Origin: RGIG3528 sp045598045
GTDB taxonomy: Bacteria; Bacillota; Clostridia; Lachnospirales; Lachnospiraceae
Length of the DNA: 33,819 nucleotides
Direction: 5' to 3'
NCBI GenBank assembly: GCA_045598045.1
Contig: JAZLLG010000046.1
Span: 1-33,819, forward strand
A model generated the notes under the pieces. That model searched no databases and was not told the origin of the DNA. It worked only from the letters and a program-made list of their open reading frames with translations. Shown here one piece after another: positions 1-7,446 of this stretch. The position numbers and the translations under genes were made by a program. How positions within the stretch are numbered: position 1 is the stretch's first letter; each line of letters opens with the position of its first letter.

Positions 1-135
1 GTTAGTATGTTCCCCACATCCAGCTTCCTTCAGATTCGAGGTCGCCCTCGACACCCTTGCCTTCGGCTATATCCTTCCCACTACCGGGCGGAATCGGGAC
101 TTTAACCCGTTAGAAACGTGCGCCGCTAGGCGCAC
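1..135 (-). mobile_element. Group II intron, 5' end (domain I), class C-like, cut by window edge
   Basis: Read on the minus strand, the sequence from 135 begins GTGCGCC, the usual 5' end of a bacterial group II intron. It continues with blocks that match, from memory, domain I of IIC introns such as that of Oceanobacillus iheyensis: a GGGTTAAAGTCCCGA element, then GCAAGGGTGTC, then GAATCTGAAGGAAGC near 25-40. The intron lies directly after the T-tract of the rpmF terminator, which is the known target preference of class C introns. Only the ribozyme 5' part is inside the window. The reverse transcriptase/maturase, if present, and domains V-VI would lie beyond position 1. The class assignment is inference because domain V is not visible. 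Confidence 0.8.
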
Positions 136-139
136 CACG

Positions 140-168
140 AAAAAAGGTCAGGACAAATCCTGACCTTT
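140..168 (-). terminator. Intrinsic terminator of rpmF
   Basis: An 8-bp perfect stem, GGTCAGGA (146-153) with TCCTGACC (158-165) and a 4-base loop, is followed on the minus strand by six T (145-140). It lies 16 bases after the rpmF stop. The group II intron starts five bases beyond the T-tract. Confidence 0.92.
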
Positions 169-183
169 TGCTTTTCAATTAAA

Positions 184-366
184 TCAATCCTGAGCGATGA
201 TTTCTTTCTTGTTGTAAGAACCACAGTTCTTGCAAACTCTGTGAGGCATCATTAATGCGCCACACTCGCTGCACTTAACAAGATTGGGAGCAGACATTTT
301 CCAGTTTGCTCTACGGCTGTCTCTTCTTGCTTTGGAAGATTTGTTCTTCGGACATATAGCACCCAT
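184..366 (-). CDS. rpmF: 50S ribosomal protein L32
   Basis: This 60-residue zinc-ribbon protein of the large ribosomal subunit has the basic N-terminal half with the RRDSRRANWK block typical of L32. Two cysteine pairs follow, CSEC (33-36) and CKNC (46-49), the C+ zinc-binding form. An AGGAGGTG ribosome binding site sits just upstream of the ATG and overlaps the stop of yceD, three bases away, so translation is probably coupled. It is the last gene of the yceD-rpmF operon and is followed by a strong terminator. The N-terminus (MGAICPKNKSSKARR) is the form I associate with Lachnospiraceae rather than the Bacillus MAVPKRKTSK form. Confidence 0.97.
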   Translation of the reverse strand: MGAICPKNKSSKARRDSRRANWKMSAPNLVKCSECGALMMPHRVCKNCGSYNKKEIIAQD

Positions 367-369
367 GCT

Positions 370-897
370 TTACACCTCCTTAACGCTTTTAAAAATGTCC
401 CGGATTGCGGCCATTCGTGGATCGAGCTCTGTGCGGTCACAACCGCATTCTCCTAGATTGAGGTTGGCGCCGCAAACCTTGCAAAGACCTTTGCAGGACT
501 CGTCACACAGAACCTTCATCGGGAACCCAAGCAGGATTTCTTCGTAAACCAATCGATCAACCAAAAGATCGTATCCGTTAATGTACTCTGTTTCGTCTAA
601 TTGAGATGCCCTCTCCTCGTTTGAAAGATTCATATCCACATCGTCTTCAAAGTCGACGGGAACAACAACATCCTGAGGAACTAGACACCGGCTGCACGGA
701 ACGCTTAAAACAAAACGCCCTGACAACCTTATGGTAAGCTTTTTGTTACCATTATTTCTGACACTTAAGGAAATGTTTTCTTTATCGATTATCCTGTATG
801 ACACTCCCGAAATACTGATTTCATCAGGCTCGTAAGCCACTTTGAAATCCTTTGTAATGTTCGGAAGATTCATAATTTCAGATAAAGAAATCAACAT
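370..897 (-). CDS. yceD: YceD family protein (DUF177), large-subunit RNA accumulation factor
   Basis: This 175-residue protein belongs to the DUF177/YceD family, which is nearly always encoded next to rpmF. In plants and E. coli the family is linked to 23S rRNA accumulation. The N-terminal half has the usual strand-rich pattern with a CSRC pair near residues 69-72. The C-terminal third carries CDESCKGLCKVCG followed by a CGCD motif, the conserved Cys cluster of the Firmicutes form. A GAGGGG ribosome binding site precedes the ATG. It is transcribed from a near-consensus promoter at 931-959 and is followed within three bases by rpmF. Confidence 0.92.
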   Translation of the reverse strand: MLISLSEIMNLPNITKDFKVAYEPDEISISGVSYRIIDKENISLSVRNNGNKKLTIRLSGRFVLSVPCSRCLVPQDVVVPVDFEDDVDMNLSNEERASQLDETEYINGYDLLVDRLVYEEILLGFPMKVLCDESCKGLCKVCGANLNLGECGCDRTELDPRMAAIRDIFKSVKEV

Positions 898-930
898 TTT
901 TCCCCTCAGAGCATAAAATCACAGTTAGAC

Positions 931-959
931 ATTATATAATCAATATCAAACTTTGTCAA
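931..959 (-). promoter_or_regulatory. Sigma-70 type promoter for yceD-rpmF
   Basis: On the minus strand TTGACA (959-954) and TATAAT (936-931) are separated by exactly 17 bases. Both hexamers are perfect consensus. The -35 box lies nine bases after the ackA stop codon, so yceD-rpmF can be expressed independently of pta-ackA. No terminator separates the two operons. Confidence 0.9.
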
Positions 960-967
960 CAACTTCT

Positions 968-2164
968 TTATTTAATAAGAGAAAGTGTATCTCTTGCAAT
1001 TGCAAGCTCTTCGTTAGTAGGAATAGCTGCAACCTTAACCTTTGAATCAGGTGCTGAAATAACGATTTCCTTACCACGAGTCTTGTTTGCCTCTTCATCA
1101 AGCTTAACGCCGAGGAAGCCGAGATATTCACAGATGCAGCGACGAGCCTTTGCATCGTTCTCACCAAGACCTGCAGTGAAGACGATGGCATCAACACCAT
1201 TCATGGCTGCTACATAAGAACCTACTGTCTTAGCAACTTTATAGATGAATGTATCGAAAGCATCAGCTGCACGCTGGTTGCCTTCCTGAGAAGCCTTTTC
1301 AAGATCACGGAAGTCACTTGATACACCGGAAAGCGCAAGAACACCGGACTTCTTGTTGAGGATGTTAAGAACCTCATCTACTGTCTTGTTCTCTTTGTTT
1401 GCAATGTACTGAACAACAGCAGGATCGATATCGCCGCATCTTGTGCCCATGATAAGGCCTTCAAGAGGAGTAAGTCCCATGGAAGTATCTACACACTTGC
1501 CGTTCTTAACAGCTGAAAGCGATGCGCCGTTGCCAAGGTGGCAAACGATAACCTTTGAGTTTTCGGGATCAAGTCCGAGGAAGTCAATGGCACGCTTTGA
1601 TACGAAGGAATGAGATGTGCCGTGGAAGCCGTATTTACGGATGGCATATTTCTCATAGTACTCGTAAGGAATAGCGTACATATATGCTTTCTTGGGCATT
1701 GTCTGATGGAATGCGGTATCAAATACAGCAACCTGAGGTGTGCCGGGCATAAGAGCCTCACAAGCTTCGATACCGATAAGGTTTGCGGGATTATGAAGAG
1801 GTCCTAAATCGAAGCACTCTCTGATTACACGCTTAACGTCATCATTAACGACAACGGACTGTGTATAATACTTACCGCCGTGGAGAACACGATGACCAAC
1901 AGCATCGATTTCCTTCATGTCCTTGATAACGCCGACCTTCTCATCAAGAAGAGCGTCGATAACAAGCTTAACTGCTGCTTTATGATCGGGCATAGCCTCA
2001 AGTCTGTCCTTGAAGCCGTCCTTGTCACTGGGCTTATGAGAAATCATGGAGCCTTCCATACCGATTTTCTCGCAGATACCCTTTGCGAGAACAGCTTCAT
2101 TGTTCATGTCGATGAGCTGATACTTAAGTGAAGAACTGCCACAGTTTAAAACGAGAATTTTCAT
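968..2164 (-). CDS. ackA: Acetate kinase
   Basis: Acetate kinase converts acetyl phosphate and ADP to acetate and ATP in the cytoplasm, the ATP-yielding step of fermentative acetate formation. The 398-residue length is normal. The start MKILVLNCGSSSLKYQL carries the phosphate-binding NxGSSS motif. HGTSHSFV (around 180) contains the catalytic and stabilising His, and CHLGNGASL (around 208) and MGTRCGDIDP are family signatures. The C-terminal FTAGLGEN block is also typical. It lies 17 bases downstream of pta with its own AAGGAAGG ribosome binding site, so the two form one operon. No terminator is visible before the next promoter. Confidence 0.97.
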   Translation of the reverse strand: MKILVLNCGSSSLKYQLIDMNNEAVLAKGICEKIGMEGSMISHKPSDKDGFKDRLEAMPDHKAAVKLVIDALLDEKVGVIKDMKEIDAVGHRVLHGGKYYTQSVVVNDDVKRVIRECFDLGPLHNPANLIGIEACEALMPGTPQVAVFDTAFHQTMPKKAYMYAIPYEYYEKYAIRKYGFHGTSHSFVSKRAIDFLGLDPENSKVIVCHLGNGASLSAVKNGKCVDTSMGLTPLEGLIMGTRCGDIDPAVVQYIANKENKTVDEVLNILNKKSGVLALSGVSSDFRDLEKASQEGNQRAADAFDTFIYKVAKTVGSYVAAMNGVDAIVFTAGLGENDAKARRCICEYLGFLGVKLDEEANKTRGKEIVISAPDSKVKVAAIPTNEELAIARDTLSLIK

Positions 2165-2181
2165 TAATCAATACCTTCCTT

Positions 2182-3177
2182 TTATTTCTGCTGAGCCTGA
2201 ACAGCTGTAATTGCAACAACACCAACGATATCCTCTGTGAAGCATCCGCGGGAAAGATCGTTAACAGGTGCTGCAATACCCTGTGTCATAGGACCGTAGG
2301 CTTCTGCCTTTGCAAGTCTCTGAACAAGCTTGTAACCAATGTTACCTGCATCAAGATCGGGGAATACAAGTGTGTTAGCCTGTCCTGCAACAGGTGAGCC
2401 GGGAGCCTTTGAAGCTGCTACTGAAGGAACAATTGCTGCGTCAAGCTGAAGCTCGCCGTCGATTGCGAACTGAGGATAATCAGCCTTTGCGATTTCTACA
2501 GCGGCTGTAACCTTGTCGATATCGGCATGCTTTGCGCTTCCCTTTGAAGAATGGGAAAGGAAAGCAACCTTTGCAGGCTTACCTACAAGTGCTTCGAAAG
2601 ACTTGGCACTGCTTCCTGCAATTGCAGCAAGCTCTTCGGAAGTAGGATTCTGGCAAAGACCACAGTCTGCAAATACGAATGTACCGTTCTCACCATATTC
2701 ACAATCAGGAACAACCATAATGAAGAAAGCTGAAACAAGCTTTGTTCCGGGAGCTGTCTTTAAGATCTGAAGGCAAGGACGAAGTGTGTTTGCCGTTGAG
2801 TGGCACGCACCTGAAACAACGCCGTCTGCGTCACCCATCTTAACCATCATAACAGCAAATGTTGTGTAGTCTGTAGTAAGGCTTTCTTTTGCCTTCTCAG
2901 GTGTCATACCTTTAGCCTGACGAAGCTCAACAAGCTTGTCGATGTAGCTCTGTAATTTATCCGTCTTGTTGGGATCGATTCTCTGTGCCTTTGAAATGTC
3001 GAGGCCCTGAGCGGTCTTTTCGATTTCCTCGTCGGAACCAACAAGGATGATGTTTGCGTTGCCTTCTTTAAGTGTGATGGCAGCTGCTTCCATAACTCTT
3101 CTGTCTTCTGTCTCGGGCAGAACAATAGTTTTAATGTCCTGTCTTGCTCTTGCTTTAATGTCATTAATAAAGCTCAT
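2182..3177 (-). CDS. pta: Phosphate acetyltransferase
   Basis: Phosphotransacetylase exchanges CoA and phosphate between acetyl-CoA and acetyl phosphate, feeding acetate kinase encoded next. The 331-residue single-domain form starts MSFINDIKARARQ and carries the PTA_PTB signatures LPETEDRRV, VSGACHSTANTLRP and SHSSKGSAKH. The ATG at 3177 is chosen because an AAAGGAG site lies just upstream. An in-frame ATG at 3216 would add 13 residues (MSRRLCLTERRTN) that do not look like the family. Its promoter at 3240-3268 overlaps that of the divergent tmcAL. Confidence 0.97.
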   Translation of the reverse strand: MSFINDIKARARQDIKTIVLPETEDRRVMEAAAITLKEGNANIILVGSDEEIEKTAQGLDISKAQRIDPNKTDKLQSYIDKLVELRQAKGMTPEKAKESLTTDYTTFAVMMVKMGDADGVVSGACHSTANTLRPCLQILKTAPGTKLVSAFFIMVVPDCEYGENGTFVFADCGLCQNPTSEELAAIAGSSAKSFEALVGKPAKVAFLSHSSKGSAKHADIDKVTAAVEIAKADYPQFAIDGELQLDAAIVPSVAASKAPGSPVAGQANTLVFPDLDAGNIGYKLVQRLAKAEAYGPMTQGIAAPVNDLSRGCFTEDIVGVVAITAVQAQQK

Positions 3178-3223
3178 GTTTGTTCTCCTTTCGGTTAAGC
3201 ACAAACGACGACTCATACGTTAT

Positions 3224-3252
3224 TTGCGCATTTGATGATATTATAGTATAAT
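3224..3252 (+). promoter_or_regulatory. Promoter for tmcAL
   Basis: TTGCGC (3224-3229) and TATAAT (3247-3252) are separated by 17 bases. Transcription would start near 3259, about 20 bases before the start codon. The -10 box is next to the -10 box of the divergent pta promoter, so the two polymerases compete for the same stretch. Confidence 0.7.
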
Positions 3253-3268
3253 ATTCAACAATACACAA
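3240..3268 (-). promoter_or_regulatory. Promoter for pta-ackA
   Basis: On the minus strand TTGTGT (3268-3263) and TATAAT (3245-3240) are 17 bases apart. Transcription would begin near 3233, leaving a leader of about 55 bases before pta. It overlaps the plus-strand tmcAL promoter. Confidence 0.7.
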
Positions 3269-3280
3269 GAGGAAATGAAA

Positions 3281-4429
3281 ATGAAATCAGCCGCAGTTAT
3301 AGCAGAATTTAATCCTTTTCATAACGGTCATAAATATCTGATTAACACCATCCGCAAGGAGTATGGTGTTGATTTTGTTGTCGCTGTTATGAGTGGCGAT
3401 TTCACACAGCGCGGAGAGCCGTCTGTATTTGACAAATACACTCGTGCACATCAGGCTCTTCTTGGCGGTGCAGATGTTGTTTTCGAGCTTCCAACGCTCT
3501 ATGCCACTTCTTCCGCTCCGGATTTTTCTTATGGCGGTGCTTATATATCCGATGCACTCTCTTCGGTGGACTATCTTGCCTTCGGAAGCGAATGCGGAAA
3601 TATACGCATTCTGAATGATACTGCAGACATGCTTCTGAACGAACCGCAATCTTTCAGCAGTCTCGTCAAAGAAGGTCAGAAGGCCGGCAAATCATATGCT
3701 CTCGCTCTTTCCGATGCACTTAAGCATTATTCAGGTTCAGATGTGCTTGATTATGCAAACAACATGCTCGGAATTCAATATATAAAAGCTTTGAAAGCAC
3801 TTAATAGCAAAATTGAACCTATAACCGTCAGCCGTTATGGAACAGGGCATGATTCAAAAGAAGCTTTCACAGATGATTCTACAGGAGTAGTTTATGAGTC
3901 TGCCTCTGCGATTCGTGCAAAAATTCTCAAAGACTGCAACAAAGAGTTTTCACCTATGTTTTTGGACGACTTCTCTTTTGCCATTTTCAGCAAGTTGCAA
4001 AGCATCAGCCTTTCCGAACTTACAAACGTTCTCGGAGCCGACGCTGACAACGCTTCAAGACTTCTGAAGGCTTCTGTATCATGCTCAACCGTTTCCGAGC
4101 TTATTGATAAAGCCTCTCACAAACAAAATACACGTGCTTCGGTGGCACGTGTACTTATACATCTTTTACTTGATATTAATGCGAACGATAAAACAAATCC
4201 TTCCTGCGTCAGACTTCTTGGAATGAATAAAGAAGCATCAGGCTTAGTAAAAGAAATCAAAGAACATTCCTCTTTGAAAATCATCACAAAAGCCGCAGAT
4301 TACAAAACATCCGGAGATACACTTTTTCTCAAAGATCTTTATGCCGCTGATTTGTACTCAAGAGCTCAATCACTGAAATACAAAACCGGGTTCAAACCCG
4401 ATGTCGCAAAAACGCCGGTAATCCTTTAA
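3281..4429 (+). CDS. tmcAL: tRNA(Met) cytidine acetate ligase TmcAL
   Basis: TmcAL (YlbM, DUF795 family) makes N4-acetylcytidine at the wobble base of elongator tRNA(Met). It activates free acetate with ATP as acetyl-AMP. The 382-residue protein starts MKSAAVIAEFNPFHNGHKYL, which contains the nucleotidyltransferase HxGH-type motif. It continues with the MSGDFTQRGEPSVFDKYTRA block characteristic of this family and ESASAIR near 206-212 as the second nucleotide-binding motif. The start at 3281 is preferred because AAGAGG (3267-3272) is eight bases upstream; the in-frame ATG at 3275 is only two bases from it. The gene is divergent from pta-ackA, which makes and consumes acetate. Its 3' end overlaps the convergent gene. 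Confidence 0.92.
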   Translation: MKSAAVIAEFNPFHNGHKYLINTIRKEYGVDFVVAVMSGDFTQRGEPSVFDKYTRAHQALLGGADVVFELPTLYATSSAPDFSYGGAYISDALSSVDYLAFGSECGNIRILNDTADMLLNEPQSFSSLVKEGQKAGKSYALALSDALKHYSGSDVLDYANNMLGIQYIKALKALNSKIEPITVSRYGTGHDSKEAFTDDSTGVVYESASAIRAKILKDCNKEFSPMFLDDFSFAIFSKLQSISLSELTNVLGADADNASRLLKASVSCSTVSELIDKASHKQNTRASVARVLIHLLLDINANDKTNPSCVRLLGMNKEASGLVKEIKEHSSLKIITKAADYKTSGDTLFLKDLYAADLYSRAQSLKYKTGFKPDVAKTPVIL

Positions 4430-4449
4430 CAAAGGGTTGCCGGTTTTTT
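4415..4449. terminator. Terminator shared by tmcAL and the convergent regulator gene
   Basis: A 13-bp stem, 4415-4427 with 4431-4443 and two G-T wobbles, has a 3-base loop and is followed on the plus strand by TTTTTT (4444-4449). On the minus strand it is followed by CG and then TTTTT. The stop codons of both convergent genes sit at the loop apex and share a TTAA palindrome (4426-4429). Confidence 0.85.
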
Positions 4450-5517
4450 CTTTAGTGCACCTGTAATAAGCTGACCGACCCTCTGCCTCGAGATGCCTTC
4501 CTCCAAAGCAATGTCATTATATGATTTGCCCGCTTTTTTCAACTCAAGAAGGCGTCTTTCTCTTTCAGGAAGTGTACGAATCCATTCATCCTCTGTCATA
4601 ACGTAAAGGCTGACTTTTCCGTTCGAAACACTGATTTTCTTATCTTCGGAAAGTTTGTCCAAAAGAGACTCAAACAACCCTTTAATATTAAGAAGTCTGA
4701 AGAAGGAATCCTGCAAAGCTTCGACGGAAATTCCGTTTTTCTTTTTCACAGCGGATACAATCTTTTTACTGAGAATGGAGTAAAGAGGGTCCGATGTAGC
4801 CAGATAGATTATATCTTCAAGCTTCGGATTTTTTCTTTCCTTTTCTTCCAGACGCTTTTCGAGCTTGATATATGTGTTTTCTTTCAGATACTCATTTGAC
4901 TTGGATGGAGCAATGTCAAGAAAAGCAAATAAGTCATTGACAGCGTTTTCGTGATCCTTGTTCTTTTCGCTTTTGTTTCCGTGAAATACAATATGTTCCC
5001 TGATATAAGAAATTATTTCGGCTGCCGTCTGCTCACCAAGCATCTTTATGACAAAGAAATCGCTGCAGTTCATTTCCGCAACCTGCCTGACTCCCGTAAA
5101 GCCGTTGTTTTTGATTATCCTCTGAGCCGTTTTGCTTAACGTATCAGGAAAAGCAACGTCATCCTTTACATGCTTTTTGTCATCAACTATGGAATAGACG
5201 TATTTACCTCTTTTTCCGGCAATATATTCAAGAATTGTCCCGTCTTTAACTTCTGAAGGCTTTGTTGTGCAAAACTCACTTAAAATATCTTCTCTCGACT
5301 TGTTCTCAACAAATTTCTTAAGCCACGCTATTTCTTTAAAAGACTGCTGACCAATGTTTCTGATTGATAACAGTCTTTCATCCTCAAGGCAAATAACCTC
5401 GTAAAGAGTGTTGAACCCCGCTCTTTGAAGGTTTCTGCAAAGCCGTCCGCTTATATTGAGGTCCGAAAGATATATTCCTTCTGTTTTTTTCTCAATGTCT
5501 TTCAAATCATCACCCAA
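4426..5517 (-). CDS. Putative transcription regulator with two alpha-CTD-like domains and a sigma region-4-like HTH
   Basis: I recognise the domains but not a named gene. Residues about 16-70 (LNISGRLCRNLQRAGFNTLYEV, then LLSIRNIGQQSFKEI) read as an RNA polymerase alpha C-terminal helix-hairpin-helix domain. Residues about 122-172 (LSKTAQRIIKNNGF, then VIKMLGEQTAAEI) are a second, more diverged copy. A charged helical middle section follows (about 180-310). The C-terminus (about 318-358, LPERERRLLEL, then SYNDIALEEGISRQRVGQL) resembles sigma-70 region 4, which binds -35 elements. No sigma region 2 or alpha N-terminal domain is present. The start is uncertain: both the codon at 5517 and one at 5505 are TTG, and a GGTGAT site favours 5505. 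It probably binds DNA, but its target is unknown. Confidence 0.7.
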   Translation of the reverse strand: MGDDLKDIEKKTEGIYLSDLNISGRLCRNLQRAGFNTLYEVICLEDERLLSIRNIGQQSFKEIAWLKKFVENKSREDILSEFCTTKPSEVKDGTILEYIAGKRGKYVYSIVDDKKHVKDDVAFPDTLSKTAQRIIKNNGFTGVRQVAEMNCSDFFVIKMLGEQTAAEIISYIREHIVFHGNKSEKNKDHENAVNDLFAFLDIAPSKSNEYLKENTYIKLEKRLEEKERKNPKLEDIIYLATSDPLYSILSKKIVSAVKKKNGISVEALQDSFFRLLNIKGLFESLLDKLSEDKKISVSNGKVSLYVMTEDEWIRTLPERERRLLELKKAGKSYNDIALEEGISRQRVGQLITGALKKKPATLC

Positions 5518-5633
5518 ATGATAAATTCAGTGTAACTCAAGTAAGCCTTTTCGCAGGCTATCGAGTTATTCGCTATTCGCACAGAGTAAATGCGCAGTAT
5601 ATTCTACTGCGCATTCATAAACGTAAATACTGA
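5518..5633 (-). other. Intergenic region with two hairpins
   Basis: Two inverted repeats lie after the coiled-coil gene in its direction of transcription. The first is a perfect 11-bp stem at 5589-5599 with 5605-5615. It has no T-tract, so it is at best a weak terminator. The second is an imperfect stem pairing 5533-5547 with 5556-5568. Between them is TTCGCTATTCG (5569-5579), which recurs at 17458 and 17495. No clear promoter for the downstream regulator gene was found. Confidence 0.55.
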
Positions 5634-6317
5634 TTACTCGATGTTTTTAAGGAATGAATCCGGATTTACTTCGAAATCATCTGTTTCTTCGTCATCCTGC
5701 TGAGGTTCATCCGATGTAAAGCTGAAGTCTGCAGGAGCTTCGGTTTCTTCGGGAACTTCATCGTATTCGGGAGCTACATCTTCACAAAGCTCTTTTCTGT
5801 TGGCAATTACCATGTCAAGATTCTCATAGAGAGCATCAAGAAGCTGTTCGGACTTTGCTTTTGTCTCGTTGTAGGAATTCTGAAGAATGGATTCGATGGA
5901 GGAAAGCATTTCTTTTGTATATTCGTATGCTCCGTCACGAATAACGCTCGCATCATAATTTGCCTGATTAACTGTCTCTTCAGCCTGCTGGTTTGCACGT
6001 GAAATAAACTCATTTGCCTGAAGATATGCCTGACGCATTATTTCGGAATCATGAACCATAGCTTCGGCTTTAAGCTGAGCATCTTCAATGATTTTCTGAG
6101 CTTTTGCTTCGGCTTCTTTGAGAATTTCATCTCTTCTTTCAAGGAGCTTGTTGCAACGGCTTATTTCATCCGGGATTTTAAGCTTCATTTCATCAAGTAT
6201 ATCAAAAATCTGCTCCTTAACAACGATTACGGATGAACCGCTGAACGGCTTCGGCTTACATGATTCGATAAACTCATATAACTCATCAATAGACTGCTCA
6301 ATTCTCTTGGAACCCAT
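5634..6317 (-). CDS. Coiled-coil protein, DivIVA / ATPase subunit H-like
   Basis: This soluble 227-residue protein is dominated by a long coiled coil (about 60-175), rich in E, K, A and Q heptads (for example RRDEILKEAEAKAQKIIEDA). The N-terminus (MGSKRIEQSIDELYEFIESC) may be a short helical cap. The C-terminal 50 residues are acidic and probably disordered (EVPEETEAPADFSF, QQDDEETDDFEV). Homologues next to coaD in Clostridia are often annotated as ATPase subunit H-like or DivIVA-like. I see no transmembrane segment and no real V-ATPase context, so a structural or cell-division scaffold role is more likely; this is inference. GGGAGGG is the ribosome binding site. It is 32 bases after coaD, in the rsmD-coaD operon. 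Confidence 0.65.
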   Translation of the reverse strand: MGSKRIEQSIDELYEFIESCKPKPFSGSSVIVVKEQIFDILDEMKLKIPDEISRCNKLLERRDEILKEAEAKAQKIIEDAQLKAEAMVHDSEIMRQAYLQANEFISRANQQAEETVNQANYDASVIRDGAYEYTKEMLSSIESILQNSYNETKAKSEQLLDALYENLDMVIANRKELCEDVAPEYDEVPEETEAPADFSFTSDEPQQDDEETDDFEVNPDSFLKNIE

Positions 6318-6349
6318 GGTATAACCCTCCCTGCGACGTACAAAACGTT

Positions 6350-6826
6350 CTATTTATACTTTCTGATAATGTCATCCTTAATGCATTCAGGCACAAAAGC
6401 CGAGATGTCACCGCCGTATGAAGCGATTTCGCGAACAAGACTGGAGCTTACAAAGGAGTACTCCACACTCGTTGTAAAAAAGACGGTGTCAACTTCCGGA
6501 AGCATCTTATGATTTGTGTGTGCCAGCTGAATTTCGTACTCGAAATCGGTTACGGCACGAAGACCTCTGACAAGAACATCAGCCCTCTCTTCTTTGGCGA
6601 AATCAACAAGAAGCCCGTCAAAGGACTTTATCGTAACATTGGGCATATCCTTTGTTACGCGCTTTAAAAGCTCAACTCTTTCACCTATTGTGAAAAGAGA
6701 CTTTTTTGAACTGTTTATGAGAACTCCGACAACGAGTTCATCAGCAAGCTTTGAGGCACGCTTTATTATGTCAAGATGACCAAGCGTAACAGGGTCAAAG
6801 CTTCCGGGATATATTCCCTTTTTCAT
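6350..6826 (-). CDS. coaD: Phosphopantetheine adenylyltransferase
   Basis: This enzyme transfers AMP from ATP to 4'-phosphopantetheine, the penultimate step of coenzyme A synthesis. The 158-residue length is standard. The start MKKGIYPGSFDPVTLGHLDI has the TxGH nucleotidyltransferase motif. Further signatures are FDGLLVDFA, RGLRAVTDFEYE and the ISSTxVRE-like SSSLVREIASYGGD. Its ATG overlaps the rsmD stop in a TGATG junction, so the two are translationally coupled. Confidence 0.96.
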   Translation of the reverse strand: MKKGIYPGSFDPVTLGHLDIIKRASKLADELVVGVLINSSKKSLFTIGERVELLKRVTKDMPNVTIKSFDGLLVDFAKEERADVLVRGLRAVTDFEYEIQLAHTNHKMLPEVDTVFFTTSVEYSFVSSSLVREIASYGGDISAFVPECIKDDIIRKYK

Positions 6827-7389
6827 CAGTTGTTTCCTTTCGGATGTATGAAAATATGTTTATTGTTAAGGTAATCTTTTTCTTTGTATATTTCAAAAGA
6901 AAGAGAGGAAAGATATGACATATCCGTTTCTTTTGAGGCTTCCACAACAATTATGGTGTCTTCGCTGACAAGACATGAACCCGAAAGTCTCTCAAGAACA
7001 GCTTTTTCAAGGTCTTTGTTGTAGGGCGGATCCATGAAAATGATGTCAAAAGGCTTTTTTTCACTTTCAAGCACATTCAGAGCGGACAAAGCATCACGGG
7101 TAATGAGCCTTGCTTCGTCTGTAAGCTTTGTTGTTTTAAGATTATCCTTTATGCAGTCGACAGACTCTTTGCCGTTGTCAACAAAAACAACGTAATCCGC
7201 TCCTCTGCTCAATGCTTCGATGCCAATCGCACCTGTGCCCGAAAAGAGATCCAGAAAGGAACTTCCGGCAACATAAGGACTCAAAACATTAAAAAGTGTT
7301 TCTTTCGTCCTGTCCGTGGTCGGCCTCACACTGTCTCCGGGTACGGCCCTAAGAATAAGATGTCTTTTTGATCCTGCAATTACTCTCAT
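6826..7389 (-). CDS. rsmD: 16S rRNA (guanine966-N2)-methyltransferase
   Basis: RsmD methylates N2 of G966 in 16S rRNA of the small subunit using S-adenosylmethionine. The 187-residue protein starts MRVIAGSKRHLILRA and continues with RPTTDRTKETLFNVL, which is diagnostic for this family. The SAM-binding loop FLDLFSGTGAIGIEALSRGA is at about 45-64, and the catalytic DPPYN motif is near 121. It overlaps coaD by one base. A plausible promoter lies at 7405-7433, so rsmD-coaD-coiled coil need not depend on the glycosyltransferase genes upstream. Confidence 0.95.
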   Translation of the reverse strand: MRVIAGSKRHLILRAVPGDSVRPTTDRTKETLFNVLSPYVAGSSFLDLFSGTGAIGIEALSRGADYVVFVDNGKESVDCIKDNLKTTKLTDEARLITRDALSALNVLESEKKPFDIIFMDPPYNKDLEKAVLERLSGSCLVSEDTIIVVEASKETDMSYLSSLSFEIYKEKDYLNNKHIFIHPKGNN

Positions 7390-7404
7390 ATCGACTTTCC
7401 TGTT

Positions 7405-7433
7405 ATTTTATAATAAACGCTAAAAAAACACAA
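7405..7433 (-). promoter_or_regulatory. Candidate promoter for rsmD-coaD
   Basis: On the minus strand TTGTGT (7433-7428) and TAAAAT (7410-7405) are separated by 17 bases, in the 57-base gap between the glycosyltransferase gene and rsmD. Confidence 0.55.
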
Positions 7434-7446
7434 GCGTAAACTATGC

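Noticed and set aside
1..135. A tRNA or signal recognition particle RNA at the left edge
   Set aside because: There is no acceptor stem or T-loop (GGTTCRA) in a clover-leaf arrangement. The GTGCG 5' end and the GAATCTGAAGGAAGC block fit group II intron domain I.
1880..2131. Plus-strand open frame inside ackA
   Set aside because: It has no ribosome binding site and no recognisable product, and lies wholly antisense to a conserved gene. It is open only because of codon bias.
5634..6317. A true V-ATPase stalk subunit
   Set aside because: No other V-ATPase genes are near, and similarity rests only on the coiled-coil composition.
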